Positions 1 through 12,763 of a DNA stretch of 64,000 nucleotides are shown here, piece by piece (positions within the stretch are counted from its first letter, which is position 1; every line of letters begins with the position of its first letter). Location of the stretch: assembly GCF_014211915.1 (NCBI RefSeq), contig NZ_CP060040.1, positions 2,728,001 to 2,792,000 on the forward strand. The letters are read 5' to 3'. A program made the translations under genes and the position numbers. Under the pieces are notes generated by a model, which did no database searches, was not told the DNA's origin, and was given only the letters and a program-made list of their open reading frames with translations. Origin of the DNA: Burkholderia cenocepacia (GTDB lineage: Bacteria > Pseudomonadota > Gammaproteobacteria > Burkholderiales > Burkholderiaceae).

Positions 1-816
1 CTCGACTACAACATCGGCCTGCTGATCCAGCACCTGAAGGACATCGGCGAATACGACAACACGTTCATCATGTTCCAGTCGGACAACGGCGCGGAAGGCT
101 GGCCGATCGATTCCGGCGCCGACCCGACCGCCACCGACACCGCGAACGCGCAGGAGCCGACCTATTCGGCGCTCGGCACCGACAACGGCAAGCAGAATGC
201 GCAGCGCCTGCAGTACGGGCTGCGCTGGGCCGAAGTGAGCGCGGCGCCGTTCCGGCTCACGAAGGGCTATTCGGGCGAAGGCGGCGTGTCGACGCCGACG
301 ATCGTGCACCTGCCGGGCCAGTCGCAGGCGTTGCCGACGCTGCGCGCGTTCACGCACGTGACCGACAACACGGCGACGTTCCTCGCGGTCGCGGGCGTCA
401 CGCCGCCGTCGCAGCCGGCGCCGCCGCTGGTGAACACGCTGACGGGCGTCGACCAGAACAAGGGCAAGGTGGTCTACAACAACCGCTACGTGTATCCGGT
501 CACGGGCCAGTCGCTGCTGCCGGTGCTCACCGGTTCGGCGACGGGCGAAGTGCACACGACGCCGTTCGGCGACGAAGCGTACGGCCGCGCGTATCTGCGC
601 AGCGCCGACGGCCGCTGGAAGGCTTTGTGGACCGAGCCGCCGCTCGGCCCGCTCGACGGTCACTGGCAGCTGTACGACCTCGCGTCGGATCGCGGCGAGA
701 CAACCGACGTGTCCGCGCAGAACCCGTCGGTGATCGGCACGCTGGTCGACCAGTGGAAGACCTACATGGGCAACGTCGGCGGCGTCGAACCGCTGCGTCC
801 GCGCGGCTACTACTGA
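1..816 (+). CDS. Arylsulfatase, C-terminal part (cut by window start)
   Basis: The reading frame is open from the first base, so the gene begins upstream; 271 residues are visible. Seen: the metal-binding SDNGAEG motif near visible residue 27, the KGYSGEGGVSTPTIV segment matching the EGG-R/S-TP element of type I sulfatases, and the YDLASDRGETTDV segment typical of their C-terminus. The catalytic CxPxR site lies outside the window. The family hydrolyses sulfate esters and is often exported; the signal peptide cannot be checked here. The gene is followed after 15 bases by its predicted activating enzyme, so the two very likely form an operon. Family sure, substrate unknown. Confidence 0.9.
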   Translation, partial: LDYNIGLLIQHLKDIGEYDNTFIMFQSDNGAEGWPIDSGADPTATDTANAQEPTYSALGTDNGKQNAQRLQYGLRWAEVSAAPFRLTKGYSGEGGVSTPTIVHLPGQSQALPTLRAFTHVTDNTATFLAVAGVTPPSQPAPPLVNTLTGVDQNKGKVVYNNRYVYPVTGQSLLPVLTGSATGEVHTTPFGDEAYGRAYLRSADGRWKALWTEPPLGPLDGHWQLYDLASDRGETTDVSAQNPSVIGTLVDQWKTYMGNVGGVEPLRPRGYY

Positions 817-831
817 TCGCGGGGCGACACG

Positions 832-1881
832 ATGCGGTTGCGTTTCTGGACGATCGGCGCGGCGCTGGCCGCCACGCTGTTCGCCGCCGCGTTCGCGGCG
901 GGCTATGCGAATCCGGCGGCGCCGGCGGACGGCGCGTTCGACGACCTGAATCGCGGCCGCGCGCTCGCGCCGCTCGGTTCGGAGCGCGCGTGCGAACGCT
1001 ATTCGGGGCTGCCGTCGAAGTGGCGTGACGATCCGCAGGCCGGGATGGTGCACCTGCGCGGCGGCGCGTTCGTATTCGGCAGCACGCGCGGCTATGCGGA
1101 CGAGCGCCCGGTCGGCGACGGCAAGACGCGCGTCGGCGGCTTCTGGATCGACCAGACCGACGTGACGATCGCGCAGTTCGCCGCGTTCGTGCAGGCCACC
1201 GGTTACGTGACCGAGGCCGAGCAGCAGGGCGGCGCGGCGGTGTTTCATGTACCCACGCGCGACGAGATGAATGCACGCGACCTCGCGTGGTGGTCGTGGG
1301 TGAAGGGCGCGTCGTGGCGACATCCGCGCGGTCCGGGCAGCGACGTGGAAGGGCGCGGCAACCTGCCGGTGACGCTCGTCACGCAGCGCGATGCGCTCGC
1401 GTATGCGCGCTGGCTCGGCCGCGACCTGCCGACCGAGGCCGAATGGGAATACGCGGGCAAGGGGGGCCGCGACGACGCATCGCTCGATGCGGCGCCGCGC
1501 GATGCGAACGGCAAGCCGGCCGCGAACTACTGGCAGGGCGCGTTTCCGGTGCTCGACTCGGCCGAGGATGGCCACGCCGGATTGGCGCCCGTCGGCTGCT
1601 ATGCGGCGAACGGCTTTCGTCTTTACGACATGATCGGCAATGCATGGGAGTGGACGAAGGACGCGTACACGGGCCCGCATCAGTCGCACACGAACGGCGA
1701 TACGGCGGCCGTGGCGCCGCCGACGCGCCGGCACGATACGCCGATGGTGATCAAGGGCGGTTCGTTCCTGTGCTCGCGAGACTACTGCGTGCGCTATCGC
1801 GCATCGTCGCGCGAACAGCAGGAAGCCGATCTCGGCGCGTCGCACATCGGGTTTCGCACGATCCTCAGGGACGCGTCATGA
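832..1881 (+). CDS. Formylglycine-generating enzyme (sulfatase-modifying factor) family protein
   Basis: 349 residues with an N-terminal hydrophobic segment (residues 4-24), so probably membrane-anchored or exported. The FGE-sulfatase domain starts near residue 60 with GMVHLRGGAFVFGS, has IDQTDVTIAQFAAFV, and ends with GASHIGFR. The two cysteines in GGSFLCSRDYC (about C314 and C319) match the catalytic pair of human FGE (MCHRSYC), so this looks like a genuine copper-dependent FGE rather than a generic SUMF1-like domain. Expected role: oxidation of the sulfatase active-site cysteine to formylglycine. It sits 15 bases after the sulfatase and overlaps the next gene by 4 bases (ATGA). The exported location is unusual for bacterial FGE. 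Confidence 0.9.
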   Translation: MRLRFWTIGAALAATLFAAAFAAGYANPAAPADGAFDDLNRGRALAPLGSERACERYSGLPSKWRDDPQAGMVHLRGGAFVFGSTRGYADERPVGDGKTRVGGFWIDQTDVTIAQFAAFVQATGYVTEAEQQGGAAVFHVPTRDEMNARDLAWWSWVKGASWRHPRGPGSDVEGRGNLPVTLVTQRDALAYARWLGRDLPTEAEWEYAGKGGRDDASLDAAPRDANGKPAANYWQGAFPVLDSAEDGHAGLAPVGCYAANGFRLYDMIGNAWEWTKDAYTGPHQSHTNGDTAAVAPPTRRHDTPMVIKGGSFLCSRDYCVRYRASSREQQEADLGASHIGFRTILRDAS

Positions 1882-2690
1882 CGGCGCGCATCGGGCGTTT
1901 CATGGCGGCGTGGCTGCTGGCTGCATGCGGCGTCGTGCTTCACGGCGCGGCAGTGGCTGCCGAAGCCGCGGCGCCGGCCGTGCGCGTCGGCGTCACACGC
2001 GGCGTGCATGCGCAGATCCTCGACGAAGTGAAGCGGGTGGCCGCCGCGCGCGGGCTGAGCGTCGACGTCGTCGAATTCGACGATGCGTCGCGCATCGACA
2101 CGGCGCTGGCCGACGGGCGGATCGACGCGGCCAGTTTCGAGGATGCGCAACAGCTTGCCGCGACCCGGGCGCGCCAGCGCGTCGCGCTGACCGAAGTCGC
2201 GCCGACCGTCACGCTGCCGATGGCGTTCTATTCGCGCAAGCTGAAGAACCTGAACGAACTGCAACCCGGCGCGACGGTCGCGTTGCCCGCCGATCCGCGC
2301 GGGATGGCGCGTGCGCTCGTGCTGCTGCAGAACGACACGCTGGTGACGCTGCGCGAAAAAGCCGGCCTGCATGCGACGCTGCGCGACGTGACGGGCAACC
2401 GGCTCGCGCTGAAATTCGTCGCGCTGCGCCGCGACCGGCTTTACGCGGCGCTCGACACGGCCGCGTTCGTCGCGATCGACAGCGACGACGCGGTTCGCTT
2501 CGGACTGCAGCCCGCGCGCGACAGCATCAGCCTCGAGGACGCCCGCTCGCCGTATGCGAACGTGCTCACGGTGCGCGACGCCGATCGCGCGAAGCCGTGG
2601 GTCGCGCAGCTCGTCGCCGCGTATCACTCGGATGACGTCGCGCGCTTCATCCTCACGCGCTACCAGGATTCGGTGCGGCGGCCGTGGTAG
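1878..2690 (+). CDS. NlpA/MetQ-like periplasmic substrate-binding protein
   Basis: 270 residues. The start is the ATG overlapping the preceding stop as ATGA. The N-terminus has a signal sequence that contains LLAACG, a possible lipobox with Cys near residue 18, and AVAAEA, a possible signal peptidase I site; which is used is unclear. The body (RVGVTRGVHAQILDEVK, then NLNELQPGATVALPADPRGMARAL, then FVAIDSDDAVRFGL) follows the MetQ/NlpA pattern of ABC binding proteins for methionine or related compounds. No permease or ATPase gene follows, so it may serve a transporter elsewhere. Being in a sulfatase operon, a sulfur-containing ligand is a reasonable guess. Confidence 0.75.
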   Translation: MTARIGRFMAAWLLAACGVVLHGAAVAAEAAAPAVRVGVTRGVHAQILDEVKRVAAARGLSVDVVEFDDASRIDTALADGRIDAASFEDAQQLAATRARQRVALTEVAPTVTLPMAFYSRKLKNLNELQPGATVALPADPRGMARALVLLQNDTLVTLREKAGLHATLRDVTGNRLALKFVALRRDRLYAALDTAAFVAIDSDDAVRFGLQPARDSISLEDARSPYANVLTVRDADRAKPWVAQLVAAYHSDDVARFILTRYQDSVRRPW

Positions 2691-3670
2691 ACACCTACCA
2701 GCTCGCGTGCAACGCGTGCGGCCGCTGCTGCAACAGCGCGCCGACGCTGTCGTTGCGCGAACTGTTCCGGCATCGGCATCGCTTCGTCGGCGCGTTGACG
2801 ATTCGCCGCGTGCCGAAGCGGCGGATCGGCGAACGCTGGCAGGCGGGCAGGCGCGAGCATGTGCTCGACGCGGACGACGTCGCCGCGGCCGACGCGCTGG
2901 CGGACCGGCTGTTCCATCGCGGCGACGGCGTGCAGGGTGAATGGCTCGCGCTGACGCTGCAAGGCTACGACTATCCGTCGCTGGGCCGTTGCGCGGCGCT
3001 GGCGGACGATGGCCGCTGCGGCGTGCATGCGAACAAGCCTTCGATCTGCGGCGCGGTGCCGCTCGATCCGATGCTGCCCGACCGGTTGCAGGCACGCGCG
3101 CTCGCGGCACGGCGCGACGATGCGGCGTGGCTGGGCGCGAACTGCATCGTCGAAGCGGGGCATGCGCGGTCTGCCGATGAATCGGTGTTCCCGATTCCGC
3201 TGGTGACGGCCGGGCAGGTCGCGGATCGCGCGGCGCTCGACGCGCATCGCGAGGCACTCGTGTTCGAGCGCGCGGTGTGGCGCGACGCCGTGTTCGCGTC
3301 GCTGGCCGACGGCGGGCCGGGCGTGAGCCATGCGCTGGCGCGGCTGGCGCCCGGCGGCTACCTGACCGTGTCGATCGTGCCGGTCCTGCTGGCCGTCGCG
3401 CAGGTTTCCGCGCATTGCCGCGCGCTGTGCGTCGACTTCATCGACGCCCAACTGGCCTTGATCGGCGCGAACGTCGAAGCGGCACTCGCGCGCCGACAGG
3501 CCGCCGACCGGCCCGCGACGCACGAATTGCGTGGCTTCGCGCAGGCGCTGGAACGGGCGCGACAAGCGCTCGCGGCGATGCCGGCACCGGCAGCCACCGC
3601 GCATGAAGATGCGTCGCGCATCGACGCGTGGCTCGACGATCGCGGCGCCGCCGCGCCGCTCGCCGCCTGA
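2684..3670 (+). CDS. YkgJ-type cysteine-cluster protein
   Basis: 328 residues from a GTG start that overlaps the previous stop by 7 bases, implying translational coupling. The N-terminus has CNACGRCCN (C9, C12, C15, C16). Further cysteines lie in GRCAALADDGRCGVHANKPSICGAVPL. This spacing is the signature of the zinc/iron-chelating YkgJ family. Function is not established for most members; a metal-binding redox or maturation role is usual speculation. The C-terminal 150 residues are largely helical and not recognised. Its place as last gene of a sulfatase/FGE operon may point to an accessory role, such as metal supply or handling of active-site cysteines; this is inference. Confidence 0.8.
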   Translation: MVDTYQLACNACGRCCNSAPTLSLRELFRHRHRFVGALTIRRVPKRRIGERWQAGRREHVLDADDVAAADALADRLFHRGDGVQGEWLALTLQGYDYPSLGRCAALADDGRCGVHANKPSICGAVPLDPMLPDRLQARALAARRDDAAWLGANCIVEAGHARSADESVFPIPLVTAGQVADRAALDAHREALVFERAVWRDAVFASLADGGPGVSHALARLAPGGYLTVSIVPVLLAVAQVSAHCRALCVDFIDAQLALIGANVEAALARRQAADRPATHELRGFAQALERARQALAAMPAPAATAHEDASRIDAWLDDRGAAAPLAA

Positions 3671-3735
3671 CGCTCGCGGTACGCCGCGTGTGCCGTACAC
3701 TTGGCGCTCTTTCAATCGTGGCAGAGCGAGCAGGC

Positions 3736-4062
3736 ATGTACGCATCGACCTTCATTTTTCGTGCCGGGCAGTACGACGACGAATTCCACCGGCTCGACCG
3801 GCAGATCGCCGACATGGCGCGCGCGACGCCCGGCTATCTCGGCGAGGAAACGTGGGAGAACGCGGAAGCCGGCCTGGTCCAGAACGTCTATTACTGGGAA
3901 TCCGAGGCGGCGCTGCGGCAGTTGATGCAGCATCCCGCGCATCTCGAGGCCAAGGCGAAGCAGGCGCGCTGGCTGGACGGGTATCGCGTCGTGATTTCGC
4001 AGGTGCTTCGCGAGTATGGCGACGGCAAGCTGACGCCGCCGCATGCGGGGCCATCCGCGTAA
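3736..4062 (+). CDS. Antibiotic biosynthesis monooxygenase (ABM) domain protein
   Basis: 108 residues. I chose the ATG at 3736 because the similarity to ABM proteins begins at MYASTFIFRAGQYDDEFHRLD and the upstream in-frame sequence is arginine-rich and looks non-coding. The fold signature is a ferredoxin-like single domain: first strand ASTFIFRA, then TPGYLGEETWENAEAGLVQNVYYWESEAALRQLMQHPAH, where ESEAAL-HPxH is the classic ABM ending. Members are small dimeric oxygenases or heme/quinone-handling proteins. Here it is a stand-alone gene convergent with the next (14 bases apart). No specific substrate can be assigned. Confidence 0.8.
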   Translation: MYASTFIFRAGQYDDEFHRLDRQIADMARATPGYLGEETWENAEAGLVQNVYYWESEAALRQLMQHPAHLEAKAKQARWLDGYRVVISQVLREYGDGKLTPPHAGPSA

Positions 4063-4076
4063 CGGTTGCCGGTCGG

Positions 4077-4973
4077 TCAGGCGGTCGCGCCGGTTTCTCC
4101 CGGCGTGGCAGGTTCTCCCGCCGCGCGCGCCCAGATCGGGAACGTCGCGTTCTGGATCGACGTCTGCGCGTCGATGACCTTGCGGTGATCGATGCCGGGC
4201 AGGTCGAGCAGCCGGTCGACCGCCGCCTTCGCGCCTTCGGCATCCTGCGGAAAGGCACACGCGAACTGCTTGTTCGTATCGAACAGAATCCACCAGATAT
4301 CCGACGCGAACGGCCCCTGGTCGTTGGTCTCGATCACGATCGCGCCGAGGTCGGACAGCGCGATGCCGCGCATCGCCCCGGTCCCGTCGGTCGCTTCGAT
4401 GCGCGTGTCGGTTGCCGTCACGGTCCAGCCGCTCTGCCGGGCAGGCGGTCGGGGCGATGACGGCGCGGCATCCGGTCGGGCCGGGCTGCCGGTGACTGCG
4501 CTGGTGCCGGTGCCGGTCGGCACGGCCCCGCCCGCGGCACCGACGCCGAGGCTCGGCGCACCGTCATCCTGCGAACCGCGCCCATCGATCCACGGCAGCG
4601 CGGCGGCGCCCACCATCACCGCCATCCATAAGTAGTACCCGGCCCCGAACGTACGGATCGTTTCGTAGTTCGCGTCGGTCGGGATCGTATGCCACCCGAG
4701 CGCGAAGACCACGACCACGGCCAGCAGCGCGGATACGGTACGGCTCGGCCTGAGCAGCGCGACGACGAGCAGCGGGTTGCCGAGCCATGCGAATTGCAGG
4801 TCGAGGATCGCGAGCGGGCCGAGCACGAGCACGGTGTAGCCATGCCACCAGCTCACCGCGCCGGCCGCGTTCGGCGGTTCGGCCGCGACGGGCAGCAGCA
4901 GCGACGCGACATACAGCGCGACGATCACGACGCGTGCGAGGTTCAGGCGGGGCGAAGCGGAACGAATCTGCAT
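4077..4973 (-). CDS. Hypothetical membrane protein with cytoplasmic C-terminal domain
   Basis: 298 residues. Visible: membrane segments near residues 13-30, 43-65, 67-94 (LLVVALL and LLAVVVVFALGW) and 108-128. Then comes a Pro/Ala/Gly-rich linker (about 130-180) and a soluble C-terminal domain (WTVTATDTRIEATDG to the end) that resembles a bacterial PH-like or YcxB-like fold by its alternating strand pattern (DLGAIVIETNDQGPFASDIWWILFD). I do not recognise a named family. The start MQIRSASPRLN has moderate upstream purines. It is monocistronic and convergent with the ABM gene. No function is proposed. Confidence 0.6.
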   Translation of the reverse strand: MQIRSASPRLNLARVVIVALYVASLLLPVAAEPPNAAGAVSWWHGYTVLVLGPLAILDLQFAWLGNPLLVVALLRPSRTVSALLAVVVVFALGWHTIPTDANYETIRTFGAGYYLWMAVMVGAAALPWIDGRGSQDDGAPSLGVGAAGGAVPTGTGTSAVTGSPARPDAAPSSPRPPARQSGWTVTATDTRIEATDGTGAMRGIALSDLGAIVIETNDQGPFASDIWWILFDTNKQFACAFPQDAEGAKAAVDRLLDLPGIDHRKVIDAQTSIQNATFPIWARAAGEPATPGETGATA

Positions 4974-5128
4974 GTTGCCTTCTCGTGGTGCACGATCATG
5001 CGAAGCGACGAATGCCGGGCGGCCGGGCCGTCATTCACGGTGCGCGGCGCCGATGCGGCGACGCGTCGAACGCGATTGTGGGCGATTCATGCGGCGATGT
5101 CGAACTGGCGTCGCCCGCCGCTGCAAGG

Positions 5129-6061
5129 TCAAAGCGCTTCGACCAGCAACCGCGTGCTCTTCTCGCAATACTCGTGACATGCCGCGCGCGCCGCGATCGA
5201 CGCGCCGTGCACGAACCGCGGCGCGTCCGTCCGCCGCGACATCGACACGACGATCGACGGCGGCGACGGCTGCAGCGGCAGCTCGACGACTTCGCCGCTT
5301 TCGATCAGCGCATCGACGAACAGCACCGGAATCGCGGCGACGCCGAAACCGTCACGCACCAGTTGCACGATCACCGAGATCGATGGCGAACCGGTGATGC
5401 GCGTCTCCGACAGCGGTACGCCGTGCGCATGCGCGAGCGTGCGGACGATGTCCTCCAGCGCGCGATGGGGCGCGGTGCCGCGGCCGTAGGTGAGGATCGG
5501 CTGGCGCAACACCTGCCGCGCGAGGCCCGCGCGGGTATTCGGCAGCAGGCCGGCGCGCGCGATCCAGCGCACCGGGTAGTTCGCGAGCGCGTCGCACACG
5601 ACCGACGCCTCGTCGCTGCCTTCCACACGGATGATCAGGTCGAGCTCGCCGGCCATCAGCCGGCGCTGCAGCACGACGCTGACGTCGACGGTCAGGTCGA
5701 TCTCGAGCTCAGGATAGTCGGCCGCGAGCCGCCGCATGTAGTGCGGCAGCCAGCTGTGCACGACCGTCTCGATCACGCCGAGCCGCAGCTTGCCGCGCAG
5801 CGCACTCTCGCCGGACGCGGCGGCCTGCAGTTCCTGCGTTGCCTCGACCACGGCTTTCGCATAGCCGAGCAGGTATTCGCCGTTCGGCGTGAGCCGGAAT
5901 TCGCGACTGTCGCGATCGACGAGTACCGTATGCAGTTCGTCCTCGAGCGCCTTCAGGCGCTGCGAGATCGCGGCCGGCGTCGCGTGCAGCGCCGCCGCGG
6001 TCGTGCGGAAGTTGCGCAGCTTCGCGAGCGTGACGAAGGTTTCGAGAAAACGCGTGTTCAT
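5129..6061 (-). CDS. LysR-family transcriptional regulator
   Basis: 310 residues. Winged helix-turn-helix at residues 1-60 (MNTRFLETFVTLAKLRNFRTTAAALHATPAAISQRLKALE is the standard LysR start), then a periplasmic-binding-like effector domain from about residue 90. It is divergently transcribed from the DUF1445/MFS/5-oxoprolinase genes with a 206-base AT-rich gap between, the usual arrangement for a LysR regulator and its target. The likely effector is therefore a metabolite of that pathway (5-oxoproline, D-glutamate or glutamate); this is inference from position. Confidence 0.9.
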   Translation of the reverse strand: MNTRFLETFVTLAKLRNFRTTAAALHATPAAISQRLKALEDELHTVLVDRDSREFRLTPNGEYLLGYAKAVVEATQELQAAASGESALRGKLRLGVIETVVHSWLPHYMRRLAADYPELEIDLTVDVSVVLQRRLMAGELDLIIRVEGSDEASVVCDALANYPVRWIARAGLLPNTRAGLARQVLRQPILTYGRGTAPHRALEDIVRTLAHAHGVPLSETRITGSPSISVIVQLVRDGFGVAAIPVLFVDALIESGEVVELPLQPSPPSIVVSMSRRTDAPRFVHGASIAARAACHEYCEKSTRLLVEAL

Positions 6062-6175
6062 GGCGGTCGGGCGAGGCAGTGGATGCGCAGCTTGCCGGCG
6101 ACGAAAAGTGAACGGGACCGGGGAAAACCCGCAGGTCCGTTAAGAAATTCTATACAACAGGCGCAAAAAAACTCG

Positions 6176-6205
6176 TTGGCGACAAAATTTTTTCCTTTCT
6201 ATTCT
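6176..6205 (+). promoter_or_regulatory. Candidate promoter for the 5-oxoproline gene cluster
   Basis: In the AT-rich gap between the LysR gene and the gene at 6268 there is TTGGCG at 6176-6181 and TATTCT at 6200-6205, 18 bases apart. This is a passable sigma70 pair. The surrounding A/T runs are unusual for this high-GC region. It was found by eye only; a LysR-activated promoter would be expected to be suboptimal like this. Confidence 0.35.
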
Positions 6206-6267
6206 TCGCCCTATCCGATGACACACCACCGTCATCGCCACGCCATCCCGATCTGCGACCGACTCTC

Positions 6268-7041
6268 ATGACGCCTTCCGAATTCCGTCAATCCGTGCGC
6301 CGCGGCGCGTTCCGCGGCCCGACCGCCGGCCATTGCGGCCCGTTTGCCCAGGCGAACCTGGCGATCCTGCCCGACGCGTACGCGCACGATTTCCTGCGCT
6401 TCTGCCAGGCGAACCCGAAGGCCTGCCCGCTGCTGGGCGTCGGCGAACCGGGCGCGTTCCGGATCGACGCGCTCGGCGACGATCTCGACATCCGCACCGA
6501 CGTGCCGAGCTACAACGTCTATCGGGACGGCCGCCTGACCGAGCGCGTCGAGTCGCTCGACGCGCTGTGGCGCGACGATTTCGTCGTATTCGCAATCGGC
6601 TGCTCGTTCTCGTTCGAGGACATGCTCGCCCGCGAAGGGATCGGGCTGCGCCACGTCGAGGAGGGTCGCAACGTGCCGATGTACCGCACGTCGATCGCGA
6701 ACCGCCGCGCGGGCATCTTCGGCGGCCAGTTGGTCGTGTCGATGCGGCCGCTGCGCGGCGCCGACGCGATCCGCGCGGTGCAGATCACGAGCCGGTTCCC
6801 GGGCGTGCACGGCGCGCCGATCCATATTGGCGACCCGCGGGCGCTCGGCATCGAGGATCTGAACGCGCCCGAATTCGGCGACGCGGTGACGATCCGCGAC
6901 GGCGAGCTGCCGGTGTTCTGGGCATGCGGCGTGACGCCGCAAACCGCGCTGATGGACGCGAAGCTGCCGATCGCGATCGCGCATACGCCCGGCCACATGC
7001 TGATGACCGACATCACGAATGCCTCGCTGGCCGTGTTCTGA
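6268..7041 (+). CDS. DUF1445 / D-glutamate cyclase-like protein (UPF0317 putative hydro-lyase)
   Basis: 257 residues, full length for the family. Recognisable segments: [24 protein letters not shown] at the N-terminus, the central [36 protein letters not shown], and the C-terminal [32 protein letters not shown]. Bacterial members are annotated putative hydro-lyase; mammalian homologues were shown to be D-glutamate cyclases that interconvert D-glutamate and 5-oxo-D-proline. Followed by an MFS transporter and a 5-oxoprolinase, which strongly suggests the cyclase activity is the relevant one here. The start ATG is the first in frame. Confidence 0.85.
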   Translation: MTPSEFRQSVRRGAFRGPTAGHCGPFAQANLAILPDAYAHDFLRFCQANPKACPLLGVGEPGAFRIDALGDDLDIRTDVPSYNVYRDGRLTERVESLDALWRDDFVVFAIGCSFSFEDMLAREGIGLRHVEEGRNVPMYRTSIANRRAGIFGGQLVVSMRPLRGADAIRAVQITSRFPGVHGAPIHIGDPRALGIEDLNAPEFGDAVTIRDGELPVFWACGVTPQTALMDAKLPIAIAHTPGHMLMTDITNASLAVF

Positions 7042-7127
7042 CCCGGCCGGCCCACCCGTAAGCGACGTACAGACGACACACCGCACCCCACGCCATTGGA
7101 TCGGCGCATAACGACAGGAGTACCACC

Positions 7128-8426
7128 ATGGAAAGCAAGACCCTCGCGGCGCCCGCCGCCGAGCCCGCGAGCCGCGAGCGCACCGGCCTGTTCTCGTGGT
7201 ACGCGGATGCGCAGCCGCGCGAGCGCCGCGCGTTCTGGAGCTGCAAGGTCGGCTACATGCTCGACGGGATGGACACGCAGATGCTGTCGTTCGTGATCCC
7301 GACGCTCGTCGCGACCTGGGGCATCTCGCTCGCCGACGCGGGCTTCATCGGCACGATCACGTTGCTCGCGTCGGCGCTCGGCGGCTGGATCGCCGGCATC
7401 CTGTCCGACCGGATCGGCCGCGTGCGCACGCTGCAGCTCACGGTGCTGTGGTTCGCGGTGTTCACCGCGCTGTGCGGGCTCGCGCAGAACTACCACCAGC
7501 TGGTGGCGGCGCGCGCGCTGATGGGCTTCGGCTTCGGCGGCGAATGGACGGCCGGCGCGGTGCTGATCGGCGAAGTGATCCGCGCGCGCGACCGCGGCAG
7601 GGCGGTCGGCCTCGTGCAGTCGGGCTGGGCGATCGGCTGGGGGCTGTGCGCGCTGCTGTATGCGCTGCTGTTCTCGGTGCTGCCGGCCGAGCAGGCGTGG
7701 CGCGCGCTGTTCCTGGTCGGGCTCGCGCCCGCGCTGCTGGTCGTCGCGATCCGCCGCTACGTGAAGGAGCCGGACGTCTACGAGAAGGAGAAGGCCGCGC
7801 AGGCGAAAGTGGCCGATGCGCCGCGCCTCACCGAGATCTTCGCGCCGAAGCTGATCACGACGACGCTGCGCGCGGCGCTGCTGACGACCGGCGCGCAGGG
7901 CGGCTACTACGCGATCACGACGTGGCTGCCGACCTTCCTGAAGACCGAGCGGCACCTGACGGTGATGGGCACCGGCGGCTATCTCGCGATGATCATCTTC
8001 GGCTCGTGGGTCGGCTACCTGACGAGTGCGTACCTGACCGACCGCCTCGGCCGCAAGCCGAACTTCATCCTGTTCGCGGTCGGCTCGATGGTGATCGCGT
8101 TCGCGTACACGTCGCTGAACCTGACCAACGCGTCGATGCTGTGGCTCGGCTTCCCGCTCGGCTTCTTCGCATCGGGCATCTTCTCGGGGATGGGCGCGTT
8201 CCTCACCGAGCTGTTCCCGACCCGCGTGCGCGGTTCCGGCCAGGGCTTCTGCTACAACGTGGGTCGCGCGATCGGTGCGCTGTTCCCGTTCCTGATCGGC
8301 GCGCTGTCGAAGCAATACGGGCTCGGCACGAGCATCGGCATCTTCGCGGTCGCTGCCTACGGCGTGGTGATCGTCGCCGCGCTGACGCTGCCCGAGACCC
8401 GCGGCCGCGAACTCGACGCCGCCTGA
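7128..8426 (+). CDS. MFS transporter (aromatic-acid/organic-acid type)
   Basis: 432 residues, 12 predicted membrane segments. The first helix begins with [19 protein letters not shown], the pattern of the sugar/organic-acid MFS branches (AAHS and sialic-acid-like porters). The loop [14 protein letters not shown] is the A-motif and [21 protein letters not shown] a second family motif. A good ribosome site (ACAGGAG) precedes the ATG at 7128. It lies between a D-glutamate-cyclase-like gene and 5-oxoprolinase, so 5-oxoproline (pyroglutamate) or a related compound is the likely substrate; this is inference from context. Confidence 0.85.
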   Translation: MESKTLAAPAAEPASRERTGLFSWYADAQPRERRAFWSCKVGYMLDGMDTQMLSFVIPTLVATWGISLADAGFIGTITLLASALGGWIAGILSDRIGRVRTLQLTVLWFAVFTALCGLAQNYHQLVAARALMGFGFGGEWTAGAVLIGEVIRARDRGRAVGLVQSGWAIGWGLCALLYALLFSVLPAEQAWRALFLVGLAPALLVVAIRRYVKEPDVYEKEKAAQAKVADAPRLTEIFAPKLITTTLRAALLTTGAQGGYYAITTWLPTFLKTERHLTVMGTGGYLAMIIFGSWVGYLTSAYLTDRLGRKPNFILFAVGSMVIAFAYTSLNLTNASMLWLGFPLGFFASGIFSGMGAFLTELFPTRVRGSGQGFCYNVGRAIGALFPFLIGALSKQYGLGTSIGIFAVAAYGVVIVAALTLPETRGRELDAA

Positions 8427-8438
8427 CCGGCGGCAGCG

Positions 8439-8457
8439 GCGGGGCCGCCGGCCCCGC
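8439..8457 (+). terminator. GC-rich hairpin after the MFS gene
   Basis: A perfect 8-base stem (8439-8446 with 8450-8457, loop GCC) starts 12 bases after the MFS stop and is followed by a pyrimidine-rich run (TGTTTCCTCCTCTTTC). It could terminate or attenuate transcription before the 5-oxoprolinase gene. There is no long U tract, so partial read-through is likely. Confidence 0.4.
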
Positions 8458-8554
8458 GTGTTTCCTCCTCTTTCATCGACACCGTGACACGGCGCGCGAC
8501 GCGCGCCGTGCGGCGGCGCTCGTCCCTCGAATCAACGACGCATCGACCGACATC

Positions 8555-12193
<3,639 letters not shown>

Positions 12194-12208
12194 GCCGCGC
12201 ATCCGGCT

Positions 12209-12233
12209 CCCGGCGCGGATGCCCCGCGCCGGG
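12209..12233 (+). terminator. Hairpin after 5-oxoprolinase
   Basis: A perfect 10-base stem (12209-12218 with 12224-12233) and a 5-base loop, 16 bases after the 5-oxoprolinase stop. It lacks a U tract, as is common for GC-rich Burkholderia terminators. Confidence 0.5.
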
Positions 12234-12239
12234 GCGGGC

Positions 12240-12763
12240 AGAGGATATTGCAACGAACTGTGGAATAAAGCCCGGCATTCACGCGCGAATGGAATCAAAA
12301 ATGACAAAAAGCCGGCGCGCGGTGCGCGATTCGACCCCGCCGCGGCGACACCTTCGAGCATCCGGCCCCTTATCCATGGATCGGTCATGAACGCCCGCCC
12401 GGCGGGGCTTCCGGGCCGTCTGGCCGCCCCGGATGCACGCCGGGTCACCTGCGCATTCGCCGCTGCCAATCATGAAAAATCCGGCTTGCCAATCGAGTCC
12501 CGATTCCTTGACACTCTGCTCTAAATGTGAGTGCCAATCCTCATCGTCATTTGATAAGATGGCTCTCATCATTCGTAAGGTGGAACCTGCGCATCACGCG
12601 CGAACGCCGGTCGCATCAGCTGGAAACAAGTAACGGGACGAGGCCCGCCGTCACGGCAATCACGGCAGCCCTGCCAGGCACGCGCACTGCGTGGCCCGGG
12701 AAGGCGGTCGGCCCACTCGCCTCCGTCTACACTATGCGTTTTTTTCTGGATCGGGGCGTGTCC
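12240..12763 (+). other. Intergenic region upstream of rpfR
   Basis: About 520 bases without a convincing gene. It is more AT-rich than its surroundings. It contains one perfect TTGACA at 12508-12513 with no well-spaced -10, and a TAAGAT at 12555-12560. Possible in-frame starts before 12764 exist (ATG at 12734), but the RpfR homology begins after 12764. The region presumably holds the rpfR promoter and a long leader; I cannot place the start site. Confidence 0.5.

Noticed and set aside
12508..12560. TTGACA at 12508 and TAAGAT at 12555 as an rpfR promoter
   Set aside because: Spacing is 41 bases; the two cannot belong to one sigma70 promoter.
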